Source: Kalaharituber pfeilii
Taxonomy: Eukaryota > Ascomycota > Pezizomycetes > Pezizales > Pezizaceae
DNA length: 64,000 nucleotides
Direction: 5' to 3'
NCBI GenBank assembly: GCA_015179045.1
Contig: WHUZ01000096.1
Location: 1 to 64,000 of the forward strand
A program made the position numbers and the translations under genes. Below are positions 11,643 to 23,885 of this stretch, piece by piece. How positions within the stretch are numbered: the first letter of the stretch is position 1; each line of letters opens with the position of its first letter. The notes under the pieces were generated by a model. That model worked only from the letters and a program-made list of their open reading frames with translations. It made no database searches and was not told the origin of the DNA.

Positions 11643-12607
11643 TTTTCATTGTCCTTTAAGTATATTTTGTTTCTTGTTTGGATACAATCGGCATGTTTTG
11701 ACTATGGCCCAGCTCCGGGGCCGGAGCAAAAGTAAGCTAGACCTCGGAGATGTTTCGTACCAGACTCTGTTCCTTTCGCGAATTATTTAAGCGTGCCAAG
11801 AGAGTCTGGGCACGAGAACAATCGTGTCGCTGGGAGTAGCAGTGGTACTGGCCGAGATGAGTTGAGTACACTCCTGGCAAGGCACTAGCAGCGCCTCGCC
11901 CCTCGCCGTTGTAGCGAACCTCCCCGGGCCACGGTAAGCGTGTGCTATAGCAGAGACGCAAACGCCCGCGTTCTAGCCCGAGGGCGCAGACGCGTTGCAG
12001 CATGCATTGCCATCAGTGTCGAAGCTACGGGCATGTTTGCGAAAGAGCGAGTTGAACGAGGTGTGGCAGGCGATAAGTGGGGGTTGAGACGATCGATATT
12101 GCACAAGAGGCCAGTAGGACGCGTGTTCAAGAAGGGTGAAAAGGGAGAGGGCTGAAATGCTGGGAAAGGCATGCGCAGGAGATTGTTGGCGTTGAGTATT
12201 CCAGTACCGTATGGGTAGCGATGTGCACACCGGTAAACGCTTGGCTCCTTGGCGCCGGTTTTGCACCCTCCCCAACACCCAATGGTCAGGCATATTTCGA
12301 AATTATATCTCTGATATGTAAGATGAATTAATTATAGACTACATTGACAGTGCTGATTCTGAATTTGAAGGGGAAAAAGTGAAAATGCTACTCCTGTAGC
12401 ATCTACACTTGCATCACCTCTGTACCTTATAAAATAACTCTCTCTAGCACCCACCAGCAAATACCCACTCTCTGCAACGCTACACCTGCTCATGCAATAT
12501 AGGAATGGTAGCAATGATACTGCCAGTGCTATATTACAATACATGGGTAGTAACAGCTTGAGATCTGTAACATAGCACTGTATGTTCCTGTAGCAAGATA
12601 CTGTGCA
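11643..12607. other. Intergenic, no gene recognised
   Basis: GC-richer stretch at about 11770-12270, with overlapping frames on both strands but no recognisable domain. No repeat was identified. Confidence 0.3.
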
Positions 12608-12963
12608 TAGTGAGCGGCACGAGCCGAGCTGGCTCGAGCTGGCCTGGCATGGGCTCGAGCTGGCTCGAGCTCAAACGAGCCAAGATCATGCTTGTGTTTT
12701 TCTTGACAGCTCGCTAAGATGCTTAGCCAGTGCAACGTTTCATAACCTGTAAATACCTACTATAGTAACAATTAGAGACTTGGAGCTCATTCTGACCTAC
12801 CAACAACTTCGAAATGCACAATTTAGCTGATAGTAGTGAGAAACATGAAAATTTAGCTTAGTTTAGTTTAGTTTGTCAATATTATGATCCAGGCTCGAGC
12901 TCATGCCACGCCAGCTCGAGCTCACCCTCCAGCTCGGCTCGAGCTAGCTCGTGCCGCTCACTA
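12608..12963. mobile_element. TA-flanked inverted-repeat element (MITE, 352 bp)
   Basis: The ends are inverted copies: GTGAGCGGCACGAGC at 12610-12624, and its reverse complement GCTCGTGCCGCTCAC at 12947-12961. The arms extend inward about 60-70 bp as repeated GAGCTGGCTC/CTCGAGCT blocks. TA lies at 12608-12609 and 12962-12963. Size, TIRs and TA duplication fit a Tc1/mariner- or pogo-type MITE. There is no coding capacity. Confidence 0.8.
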
Positions 12964-15900
12964 AAGTCTGTACATAACTGCGATATTGGGCATTTTCTGG
13001 ATGCCACAACAAACAATTCCTGTGGGTGCAAATAGCTCTCAAATTTGCGAATTATAGTTTACTAGTTGAGCTCCACACCCGGCTCATGAGTTTCTTGCAT
13101 GATATCTCGGATTGGGTGGTCATTAATTGTGATGAACCCGTGCTATTGGACAGGATAGGGCCGATTTTACTTGTTGGCCCAGCAAGTTTGGCCCAGCAAG
13201 TTAGGACCCTATCAAATGGGACTGCATTATTTGAGCATCCACCTGTGCTGTATATTCTGCCAGGATGTGATGCTGACCTGGTATTTGGCATCCTTATAAT
13301 GTGACACCTAGCTACGGATTGGGGGAATTGATTTTGAGCCGCAGCTGGTAAATCCTAGTCCGGCTTTAAGTATTTTAGATTGATGGGCTTCCAAGTGCAG
13401 CAGCGGAAGAGGGACAAGGACGGAGAGAAGAAACTGAAAGGCGAAACAAATGAAGTTTGGACAGATTCGTCAACAACCAGGAAGCCTAGAGGAACGGTAA
13501 GTGTAGTTCCCTCTCCAGCTGCCCACCATAACAATGACCATAATTGCCTCTCATACGCAGTCTGTACCACTAACTTCATTTTGTGCACGATGAACACTAT
13601 ATTGAATTCAAAGTCCAGCATCAATGTTCAGAGGGAAACTTATGAAAGTGCGCTGGCCCCCAAAGTCGGTGGGTGGATGTACGAGAAACACCCCGCAGAC
13701 GTGTGAGTACTCACCTGCCTTCCTGACTCTCATCCGCCTTGTATCCCAATGGCCTGTTTCTGACCTGATTTCTCAATGCAGGCTTACTGAAAGGGAAAAT
13801 AAACGTAGGAGATTCTACTAGTCTTGAGAAGGATTTATAAGCATCAATGGATGCAAGACGCAATAGCAGGTGCTACTGCCATATATTCAGATGATGTGCT
13901 CAAGGAAACTTACAGGTCTTGAGGTTAATGGCCATGGATAAGCATGCAGGCAATCAGGAGTGTGGGGATTTGGAAAGCCAAGGGTTAAACGTTAAACGTA
14001 CAAGTCTATTGTATTTATGACCTAAACTACTACGGCCTTGTGCTATCTTAGTATGTTATTGTTTCTACAAAAACCAGAAATCTTTCTTTTTTTGTTGGCT
14101 TTTTTTTAAAAAAACAAAGGAAAAAAAAAATTGTAAGATGTGACGCATTGGCGAACTATTTACCATAAGTACCTGCTCATTCAGACCATACCAGCCTAGC
14201 TGAGTCTATATACGGTGAAATGGGTCCCTTGCTGGAGCTGATGCGGTGGCTGGAGAGACGGTGTAGTGGGAAGTATACCGTAAAGAATATGGTCAAGTGA
14301 TTTGTTTCTATATGCTAGCTCTCGTATCTCCTTTTAATTTCATTAATTGCTTTAATTTCTTATATGTCGTTTGTAGTTACCCCTCGTACATCCAGTTCGA
14401 TTCCAGAAACCATATCATGCGTTGTGGCCTGGATTTGCAGGATGGCAAGGACACTAATCTCCGCTTACGAATTTCTGCGACTGATGTTGCAGCTCAAGGG
14501 TTCAATTCAATATTTACTCCTGGGCAGACACAATTGTGATTTCTGTCATCGTGAGCTGGGTTGCGTACCCATGTGGTCTTCCGGAATTGAGTGGTGACTT
14601 TGGTGATCTCGGAGGAGGAAACGTCGGCTGGCAGATCCATGGCTTTCCAACGAGCACATTGCAGACATTTTCATTGACATCCGCTCTTTCAGGTCAGGTG
14701 TAATTCTATAAGTTTTGGAACTTGACCACGCCTCCGAGGAAAGTGCTGGCAGCATTCACGATGTTTGGTCTGCCTATGAACAACAAGTTTCGATTGAAAT
14801 TGGCTTGCGAAGGGGTGAGTAAGGATGTAATGGTGTCGAAGGCAGATTCATGGGGAGGATCAGAATATTTTGGGTTAAGCGGGACATATATTGCGTTGGC
14901 CTAGGCTCAATAAAAGGCTGGTGGACAACATCGGAAAGTCAGTGAATTTCCCCCACAGGAAGGCTATTTGGTATGGTGCGGTTGCACACGATAGCAAGAT
15001 GAAGCATTAAGGAACGGCAGATCTGTACTGGAGTAATTTCACCCGTGAGAAACCAATGAGAGGATTTGAAAAAGGGGCAGACTATAGCTACTCACTAAAT
15101 CTGTGATGCGTTTTATGAGCGGTTGATTACTCCGTAGGTAATCCGAAATTAAGCACTTCAGGCCCCCCGCCTCCAAGAAGTCTCCTTGGCGCGATTAGTT
15201 GTACTGGTAATCTTGTGCTCAGATGAATGTGTAAGCAAGTCGTTAGAGATTCCGAAAGTCACGTGCTGACAACACCAGATACCAAGTCTATCAGGAGGCC
15301 AAATGTTATGTGCAAATAAAATCCTCCGCTCAGAATTCCTCCACGACTGGCAACTGCTTTGTAGGACCACTTTTCTTTACTGCAATGAACATATTATTCT
15401 GCGCATCTGCGCGTGCAGTATCTCAAATTCAAGTTTCCCAGCGTTTTATCAGATTTATTTCAGGTGTTGTAAGTAGAATTCAATATTAGTGGCATTGTAG
15501 CAAAAATGGATCCCAAGGCATTGATGCAAAAATTTGTGGAGATATAATTCCTCAAAAAGGATGGTTTTGGAGAATCAAGGATGGAGAATTGTAAGCAATT
15601 GCCCTTGATTTAGGTTATTTAAATGCGACAAGGAAATCCGCTTTGGCTGTTGAGATATACTCCCACAGTTTCAGTGTAAAACGTGCGTCGTTACCTTGGG
15701 GTGTGTCGCCACGTGGTGAAATGCAGGGGGTCATGTCCATTAGGTGAGGAAAAAAACTATTGGAGGGAGTTCGGAAATGGAAGTAGGTTTTGAATACGTT
15801 AAGGGATTTGAGCTTTGATATTTTTTTGCGCTTCGTCTCTTTTTTTCCTTTTCTTTCTTTTGGCCATGGCTACGATAAGGTAGATATGTAGTAAGCAAGG

Positions 15901-16366
15901 GACTTAGTGATGCAAATAGACCTATTACCTAATACAATGTCATGGCATATATACCTGCATTCCCATTGCAATTTTACAACCGGTTTGGAGAATACAAGGC
16001 TGAATAGTAGAGTACGGGACTTTAGCCCAAAAAACACAATTTTAAACATTGAGGTGGGAATGTGATGGTATGACGCATTTTCATTCTAGATACCAAGCTG
16101 CTGCACGCGCAAGTACAAACTGAAATTATGATTATATTTTATTATGTTGTTTACCTTCATATATTGGGAATCTTCAAGTCATTATCCAAGTCGACAATGC
16201 ACATAATGGGCGAGGAGGCCTATAGCAAGTCAAACTAATATAACTATCTTGACCATTCTGGTAATCCGGCTCTTGCGCAACTCTCCACAATAAAATCCCC
16301 CCTGCCGATCACCCCAAATTCTCCTTCTCCAGTATTCCAGCGGCTTCATGCAACATTAGAAGCTCA
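12964..16366. other. Long intergenic region, no gene recognised
   Basis: 3.4 kb between the MITE and the deaminase-like gene. Open frames such as 13380-13706 and 14297-14539 have no recognisable domain and no clear codon pattern. Poly-A/poly-T runs at 14085-14135 may mark an old retroposed tail. Nothing else is supported. Confidence 0.35.
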
Positions 16367-18177
16367 TTAATTTCCTTCCGCTTCCCGCAACAACCTCCTC
16401 CCCTCTTCCCCTGTTCTCCATTCGCTCAGGACACTTCTCAACCTCTCCTTCTCTTCCTCTCCCGAAAAAATTGCGTCCACGGCCCTATACGACAGCTCCC
16501 AAAGCTGCTTCGAGGACAGCCCAAAGTGTAAAGCAACAAGCGCGTATTCGTTGGAGAGAGGGCTGAGGAAGACGCCGACGTCGTCTGTCTGTGATTATAC
16601 AAAACAAATATTAGTCAACTAAAGCCGGAAGGGTTCGCTTAGTGCGTTTCGGTGAATATTATTTCCGAACGTGAGTGCTTGGTGGGGGGTAGAGCGAATT
16701 ATGCGGTTGGAAGAGTGAGTAATGCTGCCTTAGGAGGGGTCATAAGTGATTGAGGGTCCGAGGATAAGCGGTGAAGATGGGGAAAATGGAAAATTGCCCG
16801 CTTAGTGAAAATACGAGTACTCAAGACTGAAGACTAACAAAAATGCGGAGATGCTGCGTTTGAGAACCACCGAGTTCAAGAATAATAGAAATGATAATAA
16901 AGGAAGGGTATCCACGAACAAAGAATAAATCGAAGCAGGTAAGTTACAATACGGGATTTTTCGGAAAAACCAAACTTACACAGAGAATGACTGGGCAATT
17001 CCCATCCTTCCACCATTTGCCAAAGTGATGATCTCCATATGTCCCGATGACATCTTCGCCTCCATCCTCTGACCCAGCAAAAATAAGCATTTTTGCGTGC
17101 ACGTTGCAGCTCACACACAGCTCCAGCGGAAGTTTTCTCCGTGTAATCTCCGCACAGATAGATGCCGGCACATGAATCACGTGACCGAGCCTGTCAGGAT
17201 TAAACGACAGAAGCAGACGAAGGTTTTCCTCGGTGGACATTTTTGCGATCTCGGCGAAATGCAAGGTGACCTTAAGACCGTTGCGGTGGGCCTGCTCAAA
17301 ATGCGATGTAAAAGATGCGAGATTATTTGCTTTCTACTTAGTAGTAAAAAAGAAAAATGGTCGGTTAGCAATCGCATAAACCATATTGGGAAATGGGAAA
17401 TGGGAGGGGGTTTCAATTTTGGAGAGGTGAAGAAATTTTAAGTAAGAAATAGATAAGGTTGAATTCTTGATATACCAGGGGATCTCCACATAGATCCATC
17501 CCCACGACGCCCCGATGCTGGTACCGAATTGCAAGGTCAACACACTTTTGGGCCTGCTCGGGGGTATCCCGCATGTCAATTGATAGGATAAGATACGCCT
17601 TCATAGAAGTTGAGGAAGCGTTGTGTTTGTCAATTGTATCTAGGACAGTTTCAACATATTGAGTCTTGGTAAGACCTGTCTCTTTGAACTCTCGTGGAGT
17701 CGTTCGCAGCTCGAGGTAAACTACGCCATCGTTGTCAAAGTCCCTGAGCACGGCTTCCGTAGAATATTTGACGGCGGCAACGTCGTTACATAGATGATAA
17801 ATATAGTTGGAGAACAAGGGAAAAAAGCTAAAATCATTGATCATTAGTAAGGTTTCACTTTCTTCGCCCCTGGAAATTTGGAATCTAATTTATTAGGAGG
17901 CTAGGATAAATGTGGGTAACTATACGTGACAAGGTCATAATCAACTTTCCCATCGGGAATAGCAAGAAAGGGATCCTCAAGGTCGAATTGAGCGCCTTCC
18001 TGTTCAGCGGTCTGCTTTTTCTGAAGCCAGATCTCGCGGAGGCATTCACGCGTGATGCTGCCCGAGAGGTGAGCATGCAGCTCCTGTTCCGGAGTCAGAA
18101 ATTAATAACAAGGGGCACGTGGGGGAAGCAAGGGGGCGGCAGACAATCTTTGGCAACTTTTTGCAGAATGTGTCCAT
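16367..18177 (-). CDS. Adenosine deaminase-like protein (possible N6-methyl-AMP deaminase)
   Basis: Hydrolytic purine deaminase fold. The wording YLELRTTPRE resembles ADAL/MAPDA (N6-methyl-AMP deaminase) more than classical adenosine deaminase. Exons (minus) are 18177-18145, 18083-17926, 17827-17476, 17333-16980 and 16588-16367. All junctions are GT-AG with consistent phase, giving 372 aa. Metal and active-site motifs in order: ELHAHL (HxH) near residue 14, VVGMDLCGDP, TLHFAEI (His and the catalytic Glu), DRLGHVIHVP (His), LELCVSCN, and PVILCTDDVGVF (Asp pair). The length is normal for the family. The last intron is 391 nt, longer than its neighbours. It probably acts in the cytosol in purine salvage or clearance of methylated AMP. 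The substrate cannot be settled from motifs. Confidence 0.9.
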
Positions 18178-18699
18178 TCCCACGGACTCGACTTTTGCAA
18201 GTGTTAGGGTGTGGTGGAATTGTGCAAGCTGCTTTCGCGATCAACGGACTTAAGGACTATGCCCAACAGTACAGAGGGGCTGCAAGACGGGTAAAGCTGA
18301 GTAATCCACAAAGGCGGGGTGAGATGATGGAGGGGCGGAAGTCTTGGCATTTGTATTTGTAGATTGTGACCTACTACGTACTAGTAATTTTTAGCGACGT
18401 GCCGGCTGGCGAGAGTGATGTCGCTTATTCAATGTGCTGGCCTTTCCTGTTAAACTTCCGCTTGCTATGATGTACGCTGCTCCTTAAAAAGATAGTAGGG
18501 GAGAGATGATGTTCAGGTCTACTTTGACTACCAGGATGTCTGGGACATTTGCACTAGTGAGTCCAAAGAACCCACAAAAGAGTATGAAAAGGCAGCATGG
18601 TTGCCATATGCCAGATATGAAGCAGCGCACGGATGCGATATGTTTCTGAAAGTCTTTGGCCTCATACAATTATGTACTCCTATGCATTATGTTGAGCAA

Positions 18700-18754
18700 A
18701 TCGCCCTAGCCCTTAGGGCAGCATGCGATAAATGATATAAAAAAAAAAAAAAAA
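18700..18754 (+). mobile_element. Minimal LINE tail insertion, family B
   Basis: Only the 3' hairpin segment (TCGCCCTAGCCCTTAGGGCA...) plus an A-run, 55 bp in all. It has an 11-bp target duplication ATGTTGAGCAA at 18689-18699 and 18755-18765. Confidence 0.8.
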
Positions 18755-18960
18755 ATGTTGAGCAACTGGGCTTTTATGCGCACATACGTAAGTATACTAT
18801 AGCACTCAAGTGCCCAAAACAGCAGCCAGCGCTGTACGCTATTCAGAAAATATCTTCTTATACATGTATTGCCATTTCATGGCTTTAGATGGTCTCCGTT
18901 CATCTTCATTGCATACTTAGCTGGTATGACCTTTATCTAAATAAGCAAAATGTTCACTTT

Positions 18961-19019
18961 TTTTTTTTTTTTTTTTTTTATCACATGACCTCGCTTGCAG
19001 CTGTTCGCCATGGCAGGGC
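18961..19019 (-). mobile_element. Minimal LINE tail insertion, family A
   Basis: T-run followed by the reversed family A tail, ending CCATGGCAGGGC. Target duplication AATGTTCACTT at 18949-18959 and 19020-19030. Confidence 0.8.
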
Positions 19020-19195
19020 AATGTTCACTTTAATATGACAGTCGTACTCTGTGGGTATTAGTTCCGATTGCTATACGTCTATAACATACATACCTCTAGA
19101 AGCAGAGCCACTGAATGGACCTCTAGATGAGGCGAGGTGGTGGCTGAGGAATATCTATAGATAGAACATCGTGATATCATAGCATGTTAGATAAT

Positions 19196-19250
19196 TTTTT
19201 TTTTTTTTAATATCATTACTCGCTTGCCGCCCTGGGGGCTATGGCGAGAC
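19196..19250 (-). mobile_element. Minimal LINE tail insertion, family B
   Basis: T-run plus the reversed family B tail, ending GCTATGGCGAGAC. Target duplication GTTAGATAAT / GTTAGACAAT (one mismatch) at 19186-19195 and 19251-19260. Confidence 0.75.
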
Positions 19251-19260
19251 GTTAGACAAT

Positions 19261-20423
19261 AGACGGAAGGCACGCAGGATTGACTATAAGAAGGCCAGCA
19301 AGAGCTGCCCTCTCGATACAACCTCCATTCACTACATTATCGTAGAAACCGTAACAGCGAGTCTGTGCATGTCTAACGTAATGGATAGGTATATACCAGA
19401 ATAGGTCACCACTCATATGCTACAAGTTGGCCAAAAAAAAAAAGATGTGCAGAAAATAATTTAATGCATTCCTCCATGCACGCGCTTAAATTTGAGCCCA
19501 CTTGAGGGTCATTTGCATTCATAGGAGCTTTATACCTTGTTCCGTAAATTCGGCCGTTTTCCCGGGGATGGGCGGTTTCTAGGTGAAACACTCCACAGCG
19601 TTTTGCATCAGATATCCCACAGTGCAGTATTGTGGGAACATGCAGGTACCGTTGTGGTGGTGACCAGGGTAGCGATGAGAAAAATAAGGCTAAACACGGC
19701 CCGAAACGCTAATTATCGGTAAGGCCATATAATGTTGCGCATATATATTGAGGAAGCGAGTTTATATATAAGAAGCGAGATGTGAATGTATAGGTTTGGT
19801 TGGCAGATGAACGTGGACTATAAATTGATGTAGATACGATTATATGGGTGTTCAGGGCCAGCCATCTTAGCAGGCCACTCATGACTGGCCCAGGCCAGAC
19901 ATTTCTTCCCCACGAAAGTGGATGGTCCGAGCCAGCCATGCTAAGACCAATGGCCCGGGCCAGTGGTCCGCATTCTGAGACGAGTAGTCCGCACCATCCA
20001 TATTTGTGCTGGCTTGCCTGGGCTACAGTACTGATCAAAATTCTGAATAAATACCCTGCATACTTGAGTGAAAAAATTGCATTTATCGCCGCCATACGGA
20101 GAACCAGAGGTAGCCGCTCCCGTTGTCTGTCTTGACAAATATACTGATTCAGTATATAAGATCCTAATTAGTTGCAGGATGTCTCGAGATATTCACTGTC
20201 ACCGCATTCCCCACAGTCCTCTACCGCTCGCATCTCTTCTCGTCCTAGCCTGTGCAGGTCTAAACACCAGTCAAAAATGCAGCAGCCACTTATCTGATTC
20301 AGCCTCTTGTCATCTGATGTGGAATGTCAAAATCGGGCTAAAGAAGAGTCAGATGATGAGGCGCATCAAGAGGAAAATGATGTACTATAAAGCGTCAACA
20401 TCCCCCTCGTTTTTGGTCTTTAT
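19261..20423. other. Intergenic, no gene recognised
   Basis: A stretch at 19846-19985 is rich in GGCCAG/CTGGCC-like motifs (possible short palindromes). No supported coding region. Confidence 0.3.
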
Positions 20424-20435
20424 CCTTGTAAATTG

Positions 20436-20969
20436 ATCTTTTTTTTTTTTTTTTTTTATATCATTAATCGCTTGCCGCCCTATGGGCTATGGCGATGTGT
20501 TATTTATAAAAACATAAAATCAGGGACAACAGGAAATAAACAACTAGAAACTATGCGGGCTCTTCATTCTCCGAGCATCTCCATCAACTTCTTCAGCGGA
20601 TCCTTCCCCCCCTCCCCTTTGTCCCGCGGCGGCCTCCTGACGCGCTCCTCTCCCCCCGGCCATCTCCGCCTCCATACTCTGCACTGATCAAACAGATGTC
20701 TCGTCGTCTCCTCCTCCTCCTCGCACCACCTGCATTCTGGGCCGTCCCCTTCCCCCATGTGCCATCTCCACGCCCTCAGCCCCTTGCCCCCCAGTAGGCC
20801 CGCCAATCGTCCTGTCATATGTCCGAGCCTTTCTAGCGGTCTGTATGTCAGCTCCATTCGATTCCTCTCCCCTGCTCTCTCTCTCCTCCCTCTTTGTCTC
20901 ATGCCGGCTTCCGTCACTAGCTCCGGTTCGTACTGCAACGCAGTGCCCACCCTTGCTGCTCGTCCGCCG
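20436..20969 (-). mobile_element. 5'-truncated Tad-like LINE, family B (534 bp)
   Basis: Target duplication CCTTGTAAATTG at 20424-20435 and 20970-20981. On the minus strand it codes the end of ORF2 from about 20968 to the stop at 20564. It begins in the tail of the RNase H domain (AARVGTALQ) and includes the CCHC-type segment CRWCEEEEETTRHLFDQC and the terminal KKLMEMLGE. The first CCHC residues are intact. It ends with the family B hairpin and an A-run (T-run on +). Confidence 0.85.
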
Positions 20970-20981
20970 CCTTGTAAATTG

Positions 20982-21788
20982 CCCGCTTTAGTGATGAGCA
21001 GCCTAGTTACCGACTGGCCTAGGCCACTCATGGATAGACCGGGCACAAATATGTAAGAGAAAATAATAGTAAATATTGTTATGAGTACTATATTGTATAT
21101 AAACTGTCATAGAGTCCTTGTAACTACTTGAACAGATAGTAGTAAATTAGCAAATAGGAAATATAGTAAATATAAACTCATATGCATGTAATATATAAAC
21201 AACAGTTGTGAAAGCTATAATGAGCTATGCAAAGGACTAGCTAGCGTCACTAGTTACTTGTTTCTTTGGTCTGGCAGCTAGCAAATAGTCACCATCTGTA
21301 CTTACCACCTCTGGACATATAATATCTAGAAGGTACTAGTTAGATATCTTTGTACATTAGTATAAAGTAGCAATTCAATATACGGAGTCTGCCACATATT
21401 CTATTCCATTAGTAGTATTATTAGATTAATCCTAGCTATTATGTAGTTGATGTAGGCAGCAGTAGAAAAGAATTGAGCTAGTGCATAAACGATGGTTTCC
21501 TAGGTCTGGCCCCCAACAACCCTAGCGCACAGACCACTACCACCGCACATACTTTATCAACTCCAATACCCCACTCTCGCACTATCGAAGTATCTAGAAT
21601 AAGTGGAGAAAGTAGCAATATGAAACCATTAAGACTATAGGGGAAATAAATTTAATTTTTCATTATGCAAAATTTGGTGATCCGCTTCTGCGTCGTTGTC
21701 CGCATCACCGTCATATACAGTATGACATTTTCTTAACATTTGACATTGAGACCGCCTTTGAGACCACGTTCCGCTACCTCTAGATACC
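20982..21788. other. AT-rich intergenic, no gene recognised
   Basis: No reading frame of note. Many TAG/CTA trinucleotides. No repeat assigned. Confidence 0.3.
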
Positions 21789-21800
21789 GGTATCCTTGTC

Positions 21801-21863
21801 CTTTTTTTTTTTTTTTTTTTTTTATCACGTGACTCCGCATGCAGCTGTTCGCCAAGGCAGGGC
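21801..21863 (-). mobile_element. Minimal LINE tail insertion, family A
   Basis: T-run plus the reversed family A tail. Target duplication GGTATCCTTGTC at 21789-21800 and 21864-21875. Confidence 0.8.
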
Positions 21864-21875
21864 GGTATCCTTGTC

Positions 21876-22492
21876 AAGAAGTGGATGATGTGGAGCCTTC
21901 ATTGAGTACACCATTTCAGCCAGACGAGAGTGGATAATACATATGCATGGAAGTCGCAATACAAAACAAACAACGTCAAGGAAAGAAGAGACGCACTTAG
22001 GGGTGTTAACAGCAAACGCATGTACCAAAGTTTGAACGTGCTTGGCTTCCAGTTGCAAGGGCATCACCAATCATGGACTAGAGATTTGTTATCTAAAGTA
22101 GGACAAGATCACAACGTATAGATACCAGACTATCCCGTTATTAATATTGAGTATCAGCGCTCTCTATCATTTAACTTCACTACACCGCAATATATTCAGG
22201 AGACAAACATTCCTTAGATTTAAAGCGCTTGGATGCGACTCATAGCTATGCAAAAGGAACTACAGGCCCAACTTGCTTCAAAATACAGTTTTAGGCACTC
22301 ATAAACTAAGTTTAGAGCAACATGCAGTCTTTCTAGTCAGCAGTGCTCAGTTCCATCATTGAGTCTGGTTCATCATCCTTTCCTGCTGATGGAGTCCTGA
22401 TCTCGTCCCGGACACAGAACAAAGCAATGAATGGTCTAGTGAAGAATTCAATCTGAATTTATTGGCCAGCTGCTTCTTGTTTTAACCTTTTT
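21876..22492. other. Intergenic, no gene recognised
   Basis: No domain or repeat recognised. Confidence 0.3.
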
Positions 22493-22504
22493 GAGCCAAA
22501 TCCA

Positions 22505-22569
22505 GCCCTGCCTTGGCGGACAGCTGCACGCGGGGTCACGTGAAATGGAAAAAAAAAAAAAAAAAAAAA
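22505..22569 (+). mobile_element. Minimal LINE tail insertion, family A, just past nmrA-like stop
   Basis: CCCTGCCTTGGCGGACAGCTG... and an A-run, about 65 bp. Imperfect target duplication GAGCCAAATCCA / GAGCCAAGTCCA at 22493-22504 and 22570-22581. It lies 32 bp beyond the stop codon of the convergent NmrA-like gene, probably in its 3' UTR. Confidence 0.8.
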
Positions 22570-22601
22570 GAGCCAAGTCCAACATATCCACGTGACATTT
22601 T

Positions 22602-23885
22602 TTAAAAGTACTTCCTCCCTCCCCATTTCTCCAACACATTCTTCACCCCTTCCCCAAACCCTTCCTTTGTCGCATCAAACCCAGTTTGTCTCAGCCATTC
22701 CTCCCATGTAGTCATCTTACCCTTGCTTGTCTTGCTAATCAATTCATCGGCGATACTAGATCCAGGCTTGTAGTCATCAAGGTACTTCGCAGAGTTGTAG
22801 ATGGCCATGAAGTATGCAAATTGACGTTGCTCTTCCGTGAGATTGGATCCCTCAAAGGTGTCATTAGGATCAACAATGGGCATTTTTGAGACAATGCGGG
22901 TGGGTTGACCAGTGACTGGTGAGACCAGAAAGTCAGTAAGAATTCAAGATAAGAGACTCCCTGCCATAGGCTCGTGGCCTGTATGTGGGGCTATATGATC
23001 AAAAAATAAAACAATAAAAAAAACATAAAAGATGAAGGGTGAGGTGAAAGTGCAAGTAGGGTTTCAACCTTTCGAATAGATTTCTACAATCTCATGCAGG
23101 TTTAACACATCTCCTGCTAACGTAATTTCCCTGCCAAGATATGGCTCTGGGTTGTCGATGATGGCTTTGACAATGGGGCCAAGGTCGGTATATGTGCCTA
23201 CCCAGGGAGCTATTCATTTCACTATCAGCTTCGGCTTCTCGAGTAAGGATTACTAGAATGGATCGTTGAAACAACGGGATATACCTTTGGCATTCGGATC
23301 TGCTCCCGGAATCTCAAATTCAACGACTCCATCCTCCTTGTTTACCACCGGGGGATGCCACCAAAAGAAATTATTGTAATACCACCCCATCTGCACAAAC
23401 ACCACCTTGAGTTTTCCACCCGAGTTTTCTGCAATTTTACGTGCATATTTCATTCCCTCTGACTTGGCTGCAAAGTCATGAACCCTGTTTGCCATTGGTC
23501 CCATATCTGCCAATGAGCTATGGATCAGTAGCTCGACATTTGCTTCCACGCAAGCGTCGACGAAGGTTTTTATGGCCTGGATCTCGAGCTCGAGAGGCTG
23601 CTTACTGAAACGGGGATCTTGGCTGTTGGTTGTGCCGAAAACAACTTGTGAGCCAGTGAAAGCAGTTATCAGGGTGGATTTGGAGAGGATGTCGACTTGG
23701 TGGACAGTCAGGTTGGGATGGGAGGAGAGTGGAGGTAGGGCGGAGGCCGCAGAGGAGGGTGCAGAGTGCGTGAGGGCGCGGAGGTGCGTCGTTGCAGGAT
23801 CGGTATTTGCCAGAAGGTAGTGGAGGATGGAGGCCCCCTGGACGCCAGTGGAGCCGAGAACAGAGATGGTTCGCGGAGAGGACAT
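22602..23885 (-). CDS. NmrA-like NAD(P)-binding protein
   Basis: Rossmann-fold protein of the NmrA/HSCARG family (atypical short-chain dehydrogenase), usually a redox sensor or regulator rather than an enzyme. Exons (minus) are 23885-23285, 23209-23069 and 22915-22602. The phase is consistent and the product is 351 aa. The N-terminal nucleotide motif is ISVLGSTGVQGAS (GxxGxxG). Later come VHQVDILSKSTLITAF, SQVVFGTTN, and LLIHSSLADMGPMAN in the place of the catalytic-type Ser/Tyr region. Exon 2 has YTDLGPIVKAIIDNPEPYLG and exon 3 ends in a helical C-terminus with TTWEEWLRQTGFD. The start is the first ATG of the frame. A LINE tail lies right after the stop. Whether it is a regulator or an isoflavone-reductase-like enzyme cannot be told. 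Confidence 0.9.

Noticed and set aside
12600..12970. tRNA or structured RNA because of strong self-pairing
   Set aside because: The pairing is explained by the terminal inverted repeats of the MITE. No tRNA A/B box or cloverleaf was seen.
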